Origin: Halalkalibacter okhensis
Lineage (GTDB): Bacteria > Bacillota > Bacilli > Bacillales > Bacillaceae_D
DNA length: 64,000 nt
NCBI RefSeq assembly: GCF_000787375.1
Contig: NZ_JRJU01000003.1
Coordinates: 62,001 to 126,000 of the forward strand
Direction of reading: 5' to 3'
Numbering within the stretch: position 1 is the first letter of the stretch; each line of letters opens with the position of its first letter. This document shows, piece after piece, positions 15,999 to 24,238 of this stretch. The notes under the pieces were generated by a model. It worked only from the letters and a program-made list of their open reading frames with translations, did not search any database and was not told where the DNA came from. The position numbers and the translations under genes are program-made.

Positions 15999-16802
15999 TC
16001 ATTTCCCTTCTTTATCCATATACAATTCAGGGACTCTACTCGAAAACACTGGTACATCTTTACGGATACGCTGCACTTCATCAAGATGTAAGCTTACTTT
16101 TGATGTTTCTTCATGCGTTGAAGAAGCACGATGAACAACGTCTCCCCATGGATTGATCACCATAGACCCACCTGCAAATTCAACCTCATTATAGGTACCA
16201 ACGCGATTACAGCTGACAACAAATAGCTGATTTTCAATTGCTCTTGCTTGCTGGAGAATTTCCCAATGACCCGCTCTTGCCATTGGCCACTCAGCAACGA
16301 CAAACACAACCTCCGCTTCTTGTAATGCAAGTGAACGCACAAGCTCAGGGAAACGTAAGTCATAACAAATAATAACCCCCATTTTATGACCATCAAGCTC
16401 GAATGTTTCTACAGAGCTTCCTCCCCCTTTTAGGTATAGGTGCTCATCTAACATTGGCACAAGATGAATTTTGTCATAGGTATGAATGATTTCACCATCC
16501 CGATTCAGAATATAGGATCGATTATAAATGCCTCCATTGTCTTTCACCGCAACGGATCCCGCAATCATATTTACGTTTAACTCACTCGCTAATTTTTTCA
16601 GAAATTGTTCGGTTTCATCTTTATCCGTTTTAATGACTTCAGCTAAAGTTGTTAGAGTATAAGCTGTCGTCCACATTTCAGGCAAAACAAGGATATCAGG
16701 TTGTTGTTCTTTACATACTCGTTCTGCCCACTCTTTTACTTTGTTTCGATTTTCAGTTGGATTGCCAGGAATAATATCCATTTGATATGAAGCTAGTTTC
16801 AT
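15999..16802 (-). CDS. mtnU: Carbon-nitrogen hydrolase, omega-amidase-like (MtnU family)
   Basis: 267 residues of the nitrilase superfamily with the Glu-Lys-Cys catalytic set: Glu42 (LVLPEMW), Lys110 (YDKIHL) and Cys145 (IICYDLRFPEL). The family releases ammonia from amides such as 2-oxoglutaramate or 2-oxosuccinamate in the cytoplasm. B. subtilis MtnU (YkrU), linked to methionine salvage, is the nearest match I recall, but none of the methionine-salvage genes is nearby, so the symbol is tentative. The start is ATG 16802 with AGGGGAGGAG upstream. The minisatellite abuts its 3' end. Confidence 0.82.
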   Translation of the reverse strand: MKLASYQMDIIPGNPTENRNKVKEWAERVCKEQQPDILVLPEMWTTAYTLTTLAEVIKTDKDETEQFLKKLASELNVNMIAGSVAVKDNGGIYNRSYILNRDGEIIHTYDKIHLVPMLDEHLYLKGGGSSVETFELDGHKMGVIICYDLRFPELVRSLALQEAEVVFVVAEWPMARAGHWEILQQARAIENQLFVVSCNRVGTYNEVEFAGGSMVINPWGDVVHRASSTHEETSKVSLHLDEVQRIRKDVPVFSSRVPELYMDKEGK

Positions 16803-16883
16803 GTACTTCTCCTCCCCTACATGTTACTGTAATTTGTTTTAATTATATCATTGCCGGAAACGAAAGAAGAAGAACATCATACA

Positions 16884-16925
16884 AAAAAGCAACAAAACCA
16901 CCCACCTATGGTTTTGTTGCTTTTA
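16884..16925. terminator. Terminator of the antiporter gene
   Basis: AAAGCAACAAAACCA / TGGTTTTGTTGCTTT stem just after the stop at 16930 on the minus strand, ending in a T run. Confidence 0.85.
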
Positions 16926-16929
16926 CGAA

Positions 16930-17886
16930 TTAGTTTCTTATAATAATATAAATTAAATAAATCACATAAAAAACCGTTAAAGCCATTCCCTCATATTTCT
17001 TCACTTTATAGTGCGTTAACGAGAAGATAAACAATACGATTGTTAGAACTAGTAAAACAAAAATATCAAAGAATAATTTGTCGTTCACTGGAAGTGGTGA
17101 AATAATAGATGCGATCCCAAGGACAAATAGCAAATTAAAAATAGAGCTCCCCACAATGTTTCCTAAGGCAATCTCACTTTGTTGTTTCATCGCAGCCGTG
17201 ATCGAGGTAATGAGCTCAGGTAAAGAAGATCCGATTGCCACGATTGTGAGCCCCACTAACGTCTCACTCATACCAAAGCGCAAAGCAATATCCGTACTGC
17301 TTTCTACAACTAAATATCCTCCTAAAACAATAGCAGCCAGACCCCCTACTGTAATCAGAATGTTCTTTCCCCATCCACCAGTTTGGTCAGTCGCATCATC
17401 ACCAACCGGCTCTTCACGACTATTTCGCGCTGCTTCAATGACATAGTATAAAAAGATAGCAAAGAATAATAAGAGGATAATCCCGTCACTTCGAGTAATG
17501 AAATTTTCATTTGTAAATTCAAGAGCTCGATCGCTCATCGCCACAAGCAAGACAATAGTAGCTAAAAAGGCAAATGGAATTTCTTTTTTTATGGTAGGCC
17601 TCTCAACAGCTAGTGGAAAAATAGCAGCCGTAATCCCCACAACAAGTGACATATTTAATAAATTACTTCCGATAATGTTACCTATTGTGACATCTGCATT
17701 CCCTTCTAAGGCAGCAATGATACTAACAGTTGCTTCAGGGGCACCTGTTCCAAAAGCAACAATCGTTAACCCTACGATAAGAGGCGGGACGCGAAACAAG
17801 GCAGCAATATTAGACGAACCATCAATAAAATAATCGGCCCCTTTAATCAATAACCCAAATCCAATAATTAGTAAAAGATATACCAT
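16930..17886 (-). CDS. Calcium/sodium antiporter (YrbG-like, CaCA superfamily)
   Basis: 318 residues, about ten transmembrane helices, with both alpha repeats: FGTGAPEATVSI...GNIIGSNLLN (~47-82) and IGSSLPELITSI...GNIVGSSIFNLL (~220-255). The acidic residues in these (Glu in APEA and LPEL) coordinate Ca2+ and Na+. It should exchange Ca2+ for Na+ or K+ across the membrane. It is monocistronic, with AGGTGGTGAG before ATG 17886. Confidence 0.9.
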   Translation of the reverse strand: MVYLLLIIGFGLLIKGADYFIDGSSNIAALFRVPPLIVGLTIVAFGTGAPEATVSIIAALEGNADVTIGNIIGSNLLNMSLVVGITAAIFPLAVERPTIKKEIPFAFLATIVLLVAMSDRALEFTNENFITRSDGIILLLFFAIFLYYVIEAARNSREEPVGDDATDQTGGWGKNILITVGGLAAIVLGGYLVVESSTDIALRFGMSETLVGLTIVAIGSSLPELITSITAAMKQQSEIALGNIVGSSIFNLLFVLGIASIISPLPVNDKLFFDIFVLLVLTIVLFIFSLTHYKVKKYEGMALTVFYVIYLIYIIIRN

Positions 17887-17956
17887 ATTACGCTCACCAC
17901 CTATTTGTTGTCTCTTTTACTTTACACAGTTCCCCTTGATTTTACCCCCAAAAAAA

Positions 17957-18004
17957 TGCAATAGAAAAACGACTCTATAATGAGCCGTTCTTTTCTATTG
18001 CTAT
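17957..18004 (-). terminator. thiT terminator overlapping its stop codon
   Basis: GCAATAGAAAA...CG / CGTTCTTTTCTATTGC stem. The inner arm overlaps the thiT stop at 18001-18003 and a T run follows on the minus strand. Confidence 0.75.
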
Positions 18005-18570
18005 GCCGCATCTGAGATCTTTTTCTGGTGTTTGGCCAAAAAGAATTGTGGGTACTTTTTTGAAAGTAAAAGAAGTACAGCAAGCGTTAATAACATCTCA
18101 GGAATTAAATAAGAAATATTATAATAAAAAGAATACAAACCAACACTGATTCCATCCGGAGCGTATTCACCAAACCAAATGACACCAGATGCAAAATGAC
18201 TAAAAAAGCGAAGGGTCGTAGCAAACAAAAGTCCAAACACAATAGCAAGCGGACTAGGAACTGAACCTTTTTTCAACATAAATACACTCGCCAGTCCTAA
18301 CACAAGGTACGCCAATGGATAATCGAGTACTAGCTGGACCGGATGAACCACATAACCCCCAATAATCAGGTTTAACAATCCAACTAACAAGCCTGTAATC
18401 ACACCCATTTTCCATCCACGTCTAAACGCAATAATAAAGATGGGAACCATAATCAACGATATCGAACCACCCATCGCCCAAAGAGCGCCAAACTTCACAT
18501 TGCTTAAGACAATCGCCAAACCTGTCATTACTGCCACTTCAATCATGGTTAATAAACGATCTCGAGACAT
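18001..18570 (-). CDS. thiT: Thiamine transporter ThiT (ECF S component)
   Basis: 189 residues with about six transmembrane helices and ThiT signatures: GGSISLIMVPIF, HPVQLVLDYPLAY and RFFSHFASGVIWF, which line the thiamine site. As an S component it works with the shared ECF module (EcfA/A'/T, not in this window) to import thiamine. The gene follows a complete TPP riboswitch and a hairpin that covers its Shine-Dalgarno site, so it should be shut off when TPP is abundant. Confidence 0.94.
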   Translation of the reverse strand: MSRDRLLTMIEVAVMTGLAIVLSNVKFGALWAMGGSISLIMVPIFIIAFRRGWKMGVITGLLVGLLNLIIGGYVVHPVQLVLDYPLAYLVLGLASVFMLKKGSVPSPLAIVFGLLFATTLRFFSHFASGVIWFGEYAPDGISVGLYSFYYNISYLIPEMLLTLAVLLLLSKKYPQFFLAKHQKKISDAA

Positions 18571-18606
18571 AAAAAAAACCTCCTTTTGTTTTTATCCACA
18601 AGGAGG
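18571..18606 (-). promoter_or_regulatory. Expression-platform hairpin masking the thiT ribosome binding site
   Basis: On the minus strand CCTCCTT pairs with AAGGAGG, the thiT Shine-Dalgarno, and eight T residues run directly into the ATG. It can act both as intrinsic terminator and as translation block under the TPP riboswitch. Confidence 0.75.
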
Positions 18607-18652
18607 AAAAGTGTCAATTCAAAATGCGCACAAATACGTACACATGAATAAC

Positions 18653-18738
18653 AGCCACTTCCCTACGCTAGTTTAAACTAGATCAGGTTCTAAGAGTTGA
18701 GGGTTTCCCTCTCTCAGTCACTCGACACCCCTAGTGGA
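18653..18738 (-). promoter_or_regulatory. TPP (THI-box) riboswitch
   Basis: Read on the minus strand it has all conserved blocks in order: CTAGGGGTG, TGACTGAGAG, AACCTGATCTAG and GCGTAGGGAAGTGG. It lies upstream of thiT and starts just after the amidase stop. Confidence 0.95.
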
Positions 18739-18755
18739 TACATCTTAAAAATTGT

Positions 18756-20243
18756 CTATTTCATTATATCATAAAAGAGCGGGTTTTTTCTTACATTTGT
18801 TTGCTTTTCAAAAGCTGCTGCTGCCTCGATTAACTTCGCCTCTGAAAATGCTTTGCCTGTAAACGTCATTCCAACTGGTTCTCCTTCTTCTGTGTAACCT
18901 GCGGGAACCGTAATCGAAGGATAGCCCGCTTTTGCCGGAATCGCAGCTCCGAGATTATTTGGAAAAACAAGGATATCTAGATCATCCTTTGCCAGTGCTG
19001 CGTCTATGCCGTTTTCAGTAGAATGATAGTGATCAAACTGCAGTGCATTTAAATAGTCAACCTCGGTTAACGTCCCACTTGTCTCATCTGATTTCACCAG
19101 CAATGATTGACCATATTTTAACCTCCGCTTGGCATCCTCTTGGTTAAAGCGAATGACATCCGTTAATTTATGTACGGGTAGATTCGGGCTGATCCCCTGT
19201 AAATAGGCATTTAAATTTGCCTTGAACTCATACAACAATACGTCAATCGTCCATTTTTCTTTTTCCGATGGAATGAGGACCTCATCAACAACTTCTGCTC
19301 CGCCACCTTTTAATGTTTCAAGCGCCTGAAGTAAGATTGCGTTTTTCTCATCAGTCAATTGAGTAAAGAAAGGATCCCTCGCCACACCAATCCTTGTTCC
19401 TGCAAGTGTAGGTGACTCAAGGGCTTTCAATAAAGATGTGGCTGAAAGTGGATTACTTTTTGTTACAACATCTTGCTCATCTTTCCCCATCATCGCTACT
19501 AATAAATACACAGCATCTTTTACATAGCGAGCCATCGGTCCTGCTGTGTCTTGAGTATGCGAAATGGGAATGACTCCATGTCGACTAATCAGACCTACAG
19601 TCGGCTTAATGCCAACAAGACTATTTTGACTAGAAGGACTTAAGATGGATCCTGACGTTTCCGTTCCAACTGCGACCGTAGCTAAGTGCGCCGCAATGGC
19701 TGCACCAGACCCAGAGCTTGAGCCCCCAACATCAAACTTTCCTGGTCCATATGGATTTAACACTTGGCCACCTCTGGAACTGTAGCCACTAGGCATATTC
19801 TCTGTCGACATAAAGTAGGCCCATTCTGACATATTCGTTTTTCCTAAAATGATGGCTCCTGCTTCACGAAGCTGTTTTACTAAGAATGCATCTTCCTTTG
19901 CAAAGTGCTCTGCTAATGCCAGTGAACCCGCACTCGTATGCAACTTATCTTTTGTATCAATGTTGTCCTTTAATAAAACAGGAATTCCATGAAGGGGCCC
20001 TCTCACCTTTCCATTCGCCCTTTCTAGATCCAACACATTCGCTATATGAAGAGCATCGGGATTCACTTCAATAACTGAATTGAGTGCAGGACCTGATTGA
20101 TCTATACGGGCAATACGGTCAAGATAAATAAATACCAATTCTCTTGCGGATACTTCATTATCGTCCATTTTCTTTTGAATCTCGTCAATACTTGCTTGTA
20201 ACAACCAGTTCTTTTCAATCTCTTTTAATTTAGGATTCACCAT
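18756..20243 (-). CDS. Amidase-signature family amidase
   Basis: About 495 residues of the amidase-signature family. The catalytic Lys is in VLLKDNIDT; the Ser-rich loop GGSSSGSGAA and GTETSGSILSPSS carry the cis-Ser and nucleophile Ser. No signal peptide, so probably cytoplasmic. These enzymes hydrolyse diverse amides; it resembles the long 'amidase/GatA-like' proteins of Bacillus, but a role in tRNA amidation is unlikely without gatB/gatC. ATG 20243 with AGGT upstream is preferred over TTG 20261, which has no ribosome binding site. It is followed at once by the thiT riboswitch. Confidence 0.85.
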   Translation of the reverse strand: MVNPKLKEIEKNWLLQASIDEIQKKMDDNEVSARELVFIYLDRIARIDQSGPALNSVIEVNPDALHIANVLDLERANGKVRGPLHGIPVLLKDNIDTKDKLHTSAGSLALAEHFAKEDAFLVKQLREAGAIILGKTNMSEWAYFMSTENMPSGYSSRGGQVLNPYGPGKFDVGGSSSGSGAAIAAHLATVAVGTETSGSILSPSSQNSLVGIKPTVGLISRHGVIPISHTQDTAGPMARYVKDAVYLLVAMMGKDEQDVVTKSNPLSATSLLKALESPTLAGTRIGVARDPFFTQLTDEKNAILLQALETLKGGGAEVVDEVLIPSEKEKWTIDVLLYEFKANLNAYLQGISPNLPVHKLTDVIRFNQEDAKRRLKYGQSLLVKSDETSGTLTEVDYLNALQFDHYHSTENGIDAALAKDDLDILVFPNNLGAAIPAKAGYPSITVPAGYTEEGEPVGMTFTGKAFSEAKLIEAAAAFEKQTNVRKNPLFYDIMK

Positions 20244-20324
20244 GCATAGACCTACTTTCAAGGTATAATTATATTGTTTTATTATACTGAATTTTTCGTT
20301 AGTGAACTAGTTTAAAGCTTAAAC

Positions 20325-20364
20325 GAAAAAAAGCCATGAGAGGAGTGAATTCTCCTCTCATGGC
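20325..20364 (-). terminator. fruRKA operon terminator
   Basis: Perfect stem GCCATGAGAGGAG / CTCCTCTCATGGC (20333-20345, 20352-20364) with a T run on the minus strand. Confidence 0.92.
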
Positions 20365-20387
20365 GTGTAGCAAACACTTATCTACTG

Positions 20388-22241
20388 TTACACCGTTTTC
20401 TTCTTCCAAATACCTAATACTAATGCGGTAACAATCGCACCTGCAATGATAGCCAATAGGTACATAAACCAACCACCAGACACTAGCCCAATAACAAAGA
20501 CTCCACCATGTGGTGCTGGCAAACCAATCCCAAATAACGCCGTTAGTCCACCTGCAACTGCCGCTCCTGCGACTGCTGCTGGAATCACTCGACCAGGATC
20601 CGCTGCAGCAAACGGAATCGCTCCTTCAGTAATAAAAGAGGCACCTAAAATATAATTCGTTTTCCCTGCTTCTTGCTCTTGCTTCGTAAACTTACGCTTA
20701 AAGAATGTTGTTGCTAACGCAATTCCAAGTGGCGGAACCATACCACCAGCCATTACAGCTGCATGCGGACCAAAGTTACCAGCATCAATCATTGCAATAC
20801 CGAAAGTGAAAGCCGCTTTGTTGATAGGTCCTCCCATATCAATGGCCATCATTCCACCAAGGATGATTCCAAGTAAAACCATATTCGTTGTACCCATACC
20901 GCCTAACCAGCCTTCTAAGCCGCGGTTAATCGCACTTAATGGGGTAACAAGTAATAACATAATCATACCTGTGAAGAAAATATTGAGAACAGGATAGAAC
21001 AAAATCGTCGTAATCCCACTTAATTGTTGCGGTAACCCAGCTAGTAGCTTTTTAACGAATAAAGCAATATAACCACCTAAGAAACCAGCAATCAGTCCAC
21101 CTAAGAAACCAGCATCGCCATTAACCGCAATAAGACCACCAACCATACCAGCAGCGAAACCAGGACGATCAGCAATACTCATGGCAATAAATGCAGCAAG
21201 TACCGGAATCATTAAAGCAAAGGCCGATCCTCCACCAATGTCCATTAACATTTGAGCAAACTCGTTATTAAGGTCGATATCAATTAGGAAAGAAAGGGCG
21301 ATTAAAATACCTCCACCAACGACAAATGGGAGCATATTTGAAACACCATTCATTAAATGTTTGTAAAATCCGCCACCGGCTTTTCCTTTTTCTTGATTAT
21401 CGTCGCCTTTAGAACCACCAGATCCTTGATAAACAGGAACATTTCCTGATTTCGCTTGATCGACTAGCTCTTTAGTACGACGGATTCCATCTGTTACAGG
21501 CACTTCGATTACTTTTTTACCTGCAAAGCGATCCATCGCGACCTTCGTGCTCGCTGCAACGATAATTGCTTGAGCATTCTCAATTTCTTCAGGAGTTAGT
21601 TGATCTTTAACCCCACCAGAACCATTCGTTTCTACTTTGATGGTTAAGCCCTGCTTTTTCGCTTCATCCTTTAAAGCATCAGCAGCCATAAACGTATGAG
21701 CAATTCCTGTTGGGCAACCCGTAACAGCTAACAGATCATAGCCATCCTTTGCTGGTACTTTTTCTGCTTCTTCTTTATCTAGCTGCTCGGCTTCCTTCTG
21801 ATCAATCGCTGCAACCACATCTGCCTCTGATTTTGCTTCAAGCAAAGACTTACGGAAAGCTTCATCCATTAAAAATGTCGACAAGCGCGATAATGTTGCC
21901 AGGTGCGCTTCGTTCGCTCCAGCTGAAGCAGCAATCATGAAGAATAGATGTGTCGGCTGGCCATCAAGTGCTTCATAATCTAGTCCGCTATCTGAACGAC
22001 CAAACGCAATCGATGGTGTTTTTACTGCCTCACTTTTTGCGTGAGGAATTGCAATTCCATCACCTAAGCCAGTTGTACTTTGTTCCTCTCTAGCTAGGAT
22101 TGCTTTTTTGTAGTCAGCTGCATTGTTTAATCTGCCTGCTTCGTCAAGCTTATTCACTAATTCATCAATGGCTGATGTTTTATCGTTTGCCTTCATGTTA
22201 AGAAGGATTGTATCTCTTTTTAATAAATCTGAGATTTTCAT
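20388..22241 (-). CDS. fruA: Fructose-specific PTS enzyme EIIABC
   Basis: 617 residues from ATG 22241: EIIA (~1-145, phosphorylated His67 in AIPHAKS), EIIB (~167-265, phosphorylated Cys176 in VTGCPTGIAHTF) and membrane EIIC (~300-617, IADRPGFAAGMVGG and GGMVPPLGIALATTFF). It imports fructose as fructose-1-phosphate, the substrate of FruK. The start at the second Met (MKISDLL) leaves AAGGG nine bases upstream and falls one base after the fruK stop; the longer frame places AAAGGG against the ATG. It is the last gene of fruR-fruK-fruA. Confidence 0.96.
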   Translation of the reverse strand: MKISDLLKRDTILLNMKANDKTSAIDELVNKLDEAGRLNNAADYKKAILAREEQSTTGLGDGIAIPHAKSEAVKTPSIAFGRSDSGLDYEALDGQPTHLFFMIAASAGANEAHLATLSRLSTFLMDEAFRKSLLEAKSEADVVAAIDQKEAEQLDKEEAEKVPAKDGYDLLAVTGCPTGIAHTFMAADALKDEAKKQGLTIKVETNGSGGVKDQLTPEEIENAQAIIVAASTKVAMDRFAGKKVIEVPVTDGIRRTKELVDQAKSGNVPVYQGSGGSKGDDNQEKGKAGGGFYKHLMNGVSNMLPFVVGGGILIALSFLIDIDLNNEFAQMLMDIGGGSAFALMIPVLAAFIAMSIADRPGFAAGMVGGLIAVNGDAGFLGGLIAGFLGGYIALFVKKLLAGLPQQLSGITTILFYPVLNIFFTGMIMLLLVTPLSAINRGLEGWLGGMGTTNMVLLGIILGGMMAIDMGGPINKAAFTFGIAMIDAGNFGPHAAVMAGGMVPPLGIALATTFFKRKFTKQEQEAGKTNYILGASFITEGAIPFAAADPGRVIPAAVAGAAVAGGLTALFGIGLPAPHGGVFVIGLVSGGWFMYLLAIIAGAIVTALVLGIWKKKTV

Positions 22242-22242
22242 T

Positions 22243-23166
22243 TTATTCATCCCTTTCTAATTCTCTGATGTTAATTTCTTTCATCAAAGACTCTACTTGA
22301 TCTCTGTCTGCAAATCCTTTAGAAAAAGCGGTTGCGCTTCCTGTTGCGACTGCAAACTTAAAGGCATCTTCTAATGACACTTTTTCTTGGTTAGCAGCAA
22401 TAAAACCAGCAACAACAGAGTCACCTGCCCCTACAGAGTTTTTCACTTCTCCTTTAGGTGTGTTTGCAAAAAGAATCTGATCTTTCGTCCCTAAAATAGC
22501 TCCATCACCAGCGAACGAAACCAACACATATTGAATTCCTTTTCCAATAAGCTCTTGTACATAAGGAATTGCCTCTTTTGGTTCATTTATTTCTACTGAG
22601 AATAACTCTCCTAATTCATGGTGATTCGGCTTAATAAATGTCGGTTGACTTTCAAGCACTTTTTTCATCGCTTCACCACTTGAATCAATAAATACATCGG
22701 CTTTTCTAGTTCTTGCACTCTTACATAACACTTCGTATATTTCACTAGGAATTGTCGCTGGTACACTACCTGCCAGAACAAGTGCGTCCCCTTCATTTAG
22801 CACAGCTAATTGCTTTTGCAATTGCTCAAGATGTTCATCTGTAATATCAGGTGAGACCCCATTAATTTCAGATTCCGATTCACTCTTAATCTTTATATTA
22901 ATTCTTGTGTCTCCAGCAACTTGAACAAAGTTTGTCTTAATGTCTTCCTTTTCAACGACCGTTTTTATATAGTCACCTGTGAACCCTCCGATAAACCCAA
23001 GTGCTTCACTTTGATGTCCGAGTCGTTTAAGAACTCTTGAGACGTTTATTCCTTTGCCGCCAGGGGCTTTATAATCATAATTAGAACGATTCACTACCCC
23101 AAAGTTAACTCGCTCTACTTCCACAAAATAATCAAGAGCAGGATTTAAAGTAACGGTATATATCAC
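22243..23166 (-). CDS. fruK: 1-phosphofructokinase
   Basis: 307 residues of the PfkB family, with the substrate motif PGGKGINVSRVLKRLG (~36-51) and the ATP/anion-hole motif SVGAGDSVVAGF (~246-257) carrying the catalytic Asp. It converts fructose-1-phosphate to fructose-1,6-bisphosphate. GTG 23166 has AGGTGG upstream and overlaps the fruR stop (GTGA), indicating translational coupling. Confidence 0.96.
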   Translation of the reverse strand: MIYTVTLNPALDYFVEVERVNFGVVNRSNYDYKAPGGKGINVSRVLKRLGHQSEALGFIGGFTGDYIKTVVEKEDIKTNFVQVAGDTRINIKIKSESESEINGVSPDITDEHLEQLQKQLAVLNEGDALVLAGSVPATIPSEIYEVLCKSARTRKADVFIDSSGEAMKKVLESQPTFIKPNHHELGELFSVEINEPKEAIPYVQELIGKGIQYVLVSFAGDGAILGTKDQILFANTPKGEVKNSVGAGDSVVAGFIAANQEKVSLEDAFKFAVATGSATAFSKGFADRDQVESLMKEINIRELERDE

Positions 23167-23918
23167 AGGCTAACCACCTCTAATGTTGTCAATTTACGTA
23201 CGTCACGCATGTATTCGTCACCTATTTTTTCACTTGTTACTAGTATTGCCTCTTCCACATTACTAAATTTACTAAATGAAACTTCACCAAACTTTGAATG
23301 GTCTGCCAATATATAACTTTGGCGTGATCGTTTCATTGCACTCTCTTTAATAAATGCCTCTTCAGGATCAGGGGTTGTATAGCCATCTTGAATCGATACA
23401 CCATTAACACCAATAAATGCTTTATCAAACCTGAACGACTCCAACGTTTGAATCGCACTTCTGCCAACAAAAGCCCTCGTTCCTTCTTTCACATATCCAC
23501 CTACCACATGAGTTTGTATCTGTAAATCAATCAACATCCCAATGTTAGATAGTCCATTTGTTACAACAACCACTTCCTTGCCTGCCAAGAAAGGAATCAT
23601 CTCAACTGTACTTGTACCGGCATCTAAAAAGATGCAGTCGCCATCGTCAACAAACGACGCAGCCTTTTCAGCGATCTTTTTCTTTTCTTGACTGTTTTTG
23701 ATCGTTTTTTCCGCAACGGTTGGTTCATCTAACTTCTTTTGAAGAAGTGTCGCTCCGCCATGAATACGCTTTAATTTCTTTGCTTTTTCGAGGTCGGTTA
23801 AATCTCTTCGAATTGTTGATTCCGAGGCATCAGTCTCATCAACTAATTCCTGCATTTTTACTGTTACTCTCTCTTTTAACATCGAGAGGATCTTTTCATG
23901 TCGTTCAATTGTGAGCAA
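23163..23918 (-). CDS. fruR: DeoR-family fructose operon repressor
   Basis: 251 residues: DeoR HTH (~3-58, ERHEKILSMLKERVTVKMQELV then SESTIRRDLTDLEKAKKLKRIHGGA) and a sensor domain with the sugar-phosphate motif FLDAGTSTVEMIPFL. It is expected to respond to fructose-1-phosphate and to repress its own operon. The start is TTG 23918 with GAGGTG seven bases upstream. Three 10-bp operator repeats overlap its promoter. Confidence 0.93.
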   Translation of the reverse strand: MLTIERHEKILSMLKERVTVKMQELVDETDASESTIRRDLTDLEKAKKLKRIHGGATLLQKKLDEPTVAEKTIKNSQEKKKIAEKAASFVDDGDCIFLDAGTSTVEMIPFLAGKEVVVVTNGLSNIGMLIDLQIQTHVVGGYVKEGTRAFVGRSAIQTLESFRFDKAFIGVNGVSIQDGYTTPDPEEAFIKESAMKRSRQSYILADHSKFGEVSFSKFSNVEEAILVTSEKIGDEYMRDVRKLTTLEVVSL

Positions 23919-23948
23919 AACTCTTCACCTCATCTTAACTTCAATCCT

Positions 23949-23977
23949 AGTATACACTCAAATTCGACCATTTTCAA
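23949..23977 (-). promoter_or_regulatory. Sigma-A promoter of fruRKA
   Basis: On the minus strand TTGAAA (23972-23977), a 17-bp spacer and TATACT (23949-23954). Confidence 0.72.
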
Positions 23978-23990
23978 TCATTTTCGATCA
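23961..23990 (-). promoter_or_regulatory. FruR operator: three 10-bp direct repeats
   Basis: Minus-strand TGATCGAAAA, TGATTGAAAA and TGGTCGAATT follow one another with no gaps, one helical turn each. They cover the -35 box and spacer, the usual DeoR-type repression geometry. Confidence 0.75.
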
Positions 23991-24003
23991 CAAATACCCA
24001 AAA

Positions 24004-24018
24004 AGAAAGCGCTAACCA
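24004..24018. promoter_or_regulatory. cre-like site upstream of fruRKA
   Basis: AGAAAGCGCTAACCA fits the CcpA cre pattern with its AAGCGCT core, 27 bp upstream of the -35 box. Confidence 0.55.
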
Positions 24019-24193
24019 TTTATTAGGTTACCACTTCGAAAAAGATTTATTGATTGCCGCTAGATCATCTTTAAAAATTCTACTAAATAATCCCTTACTT
24101 GTTAGTATTATTCTCTAGATAACAGTCAGATTCTAAATAGAGCACTTATTCTACCGAACATTTTAGAATTAAATCATCTCATTTAAACAGATA

Positions 24194-24224
24194 CGGTCTT
24201 TGCGGCATTCCTCCGCAAAGACCG
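24194..24224 (-). terminator. Terminator of the symporter/dehydrogenase unit
   Basis: CGGTCTTTGCGG / CCGCAAAGACCG perfect 12-bp stem, 14 bp after the stop at 24239. The remaining bases between here and 24018 hold nothing else I recognise. Confidence 0.78.
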
Positions 24225-24238
24225 ACTCACTTTAACTC

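Noticed and set aside
15568-16002. Three overlapping minus-strand ORFs of 117-144 codons
   Set aside because: They are the three frames of the 52-bp minisatellite; a period not divisible by three keeps all frames open with repetitive biased peptides.
18756-20243. Amidase as GatA of the tRNA amidotransferase
   Set aside because: No gatB or gatC nearby and the sequence fits general amidases better.
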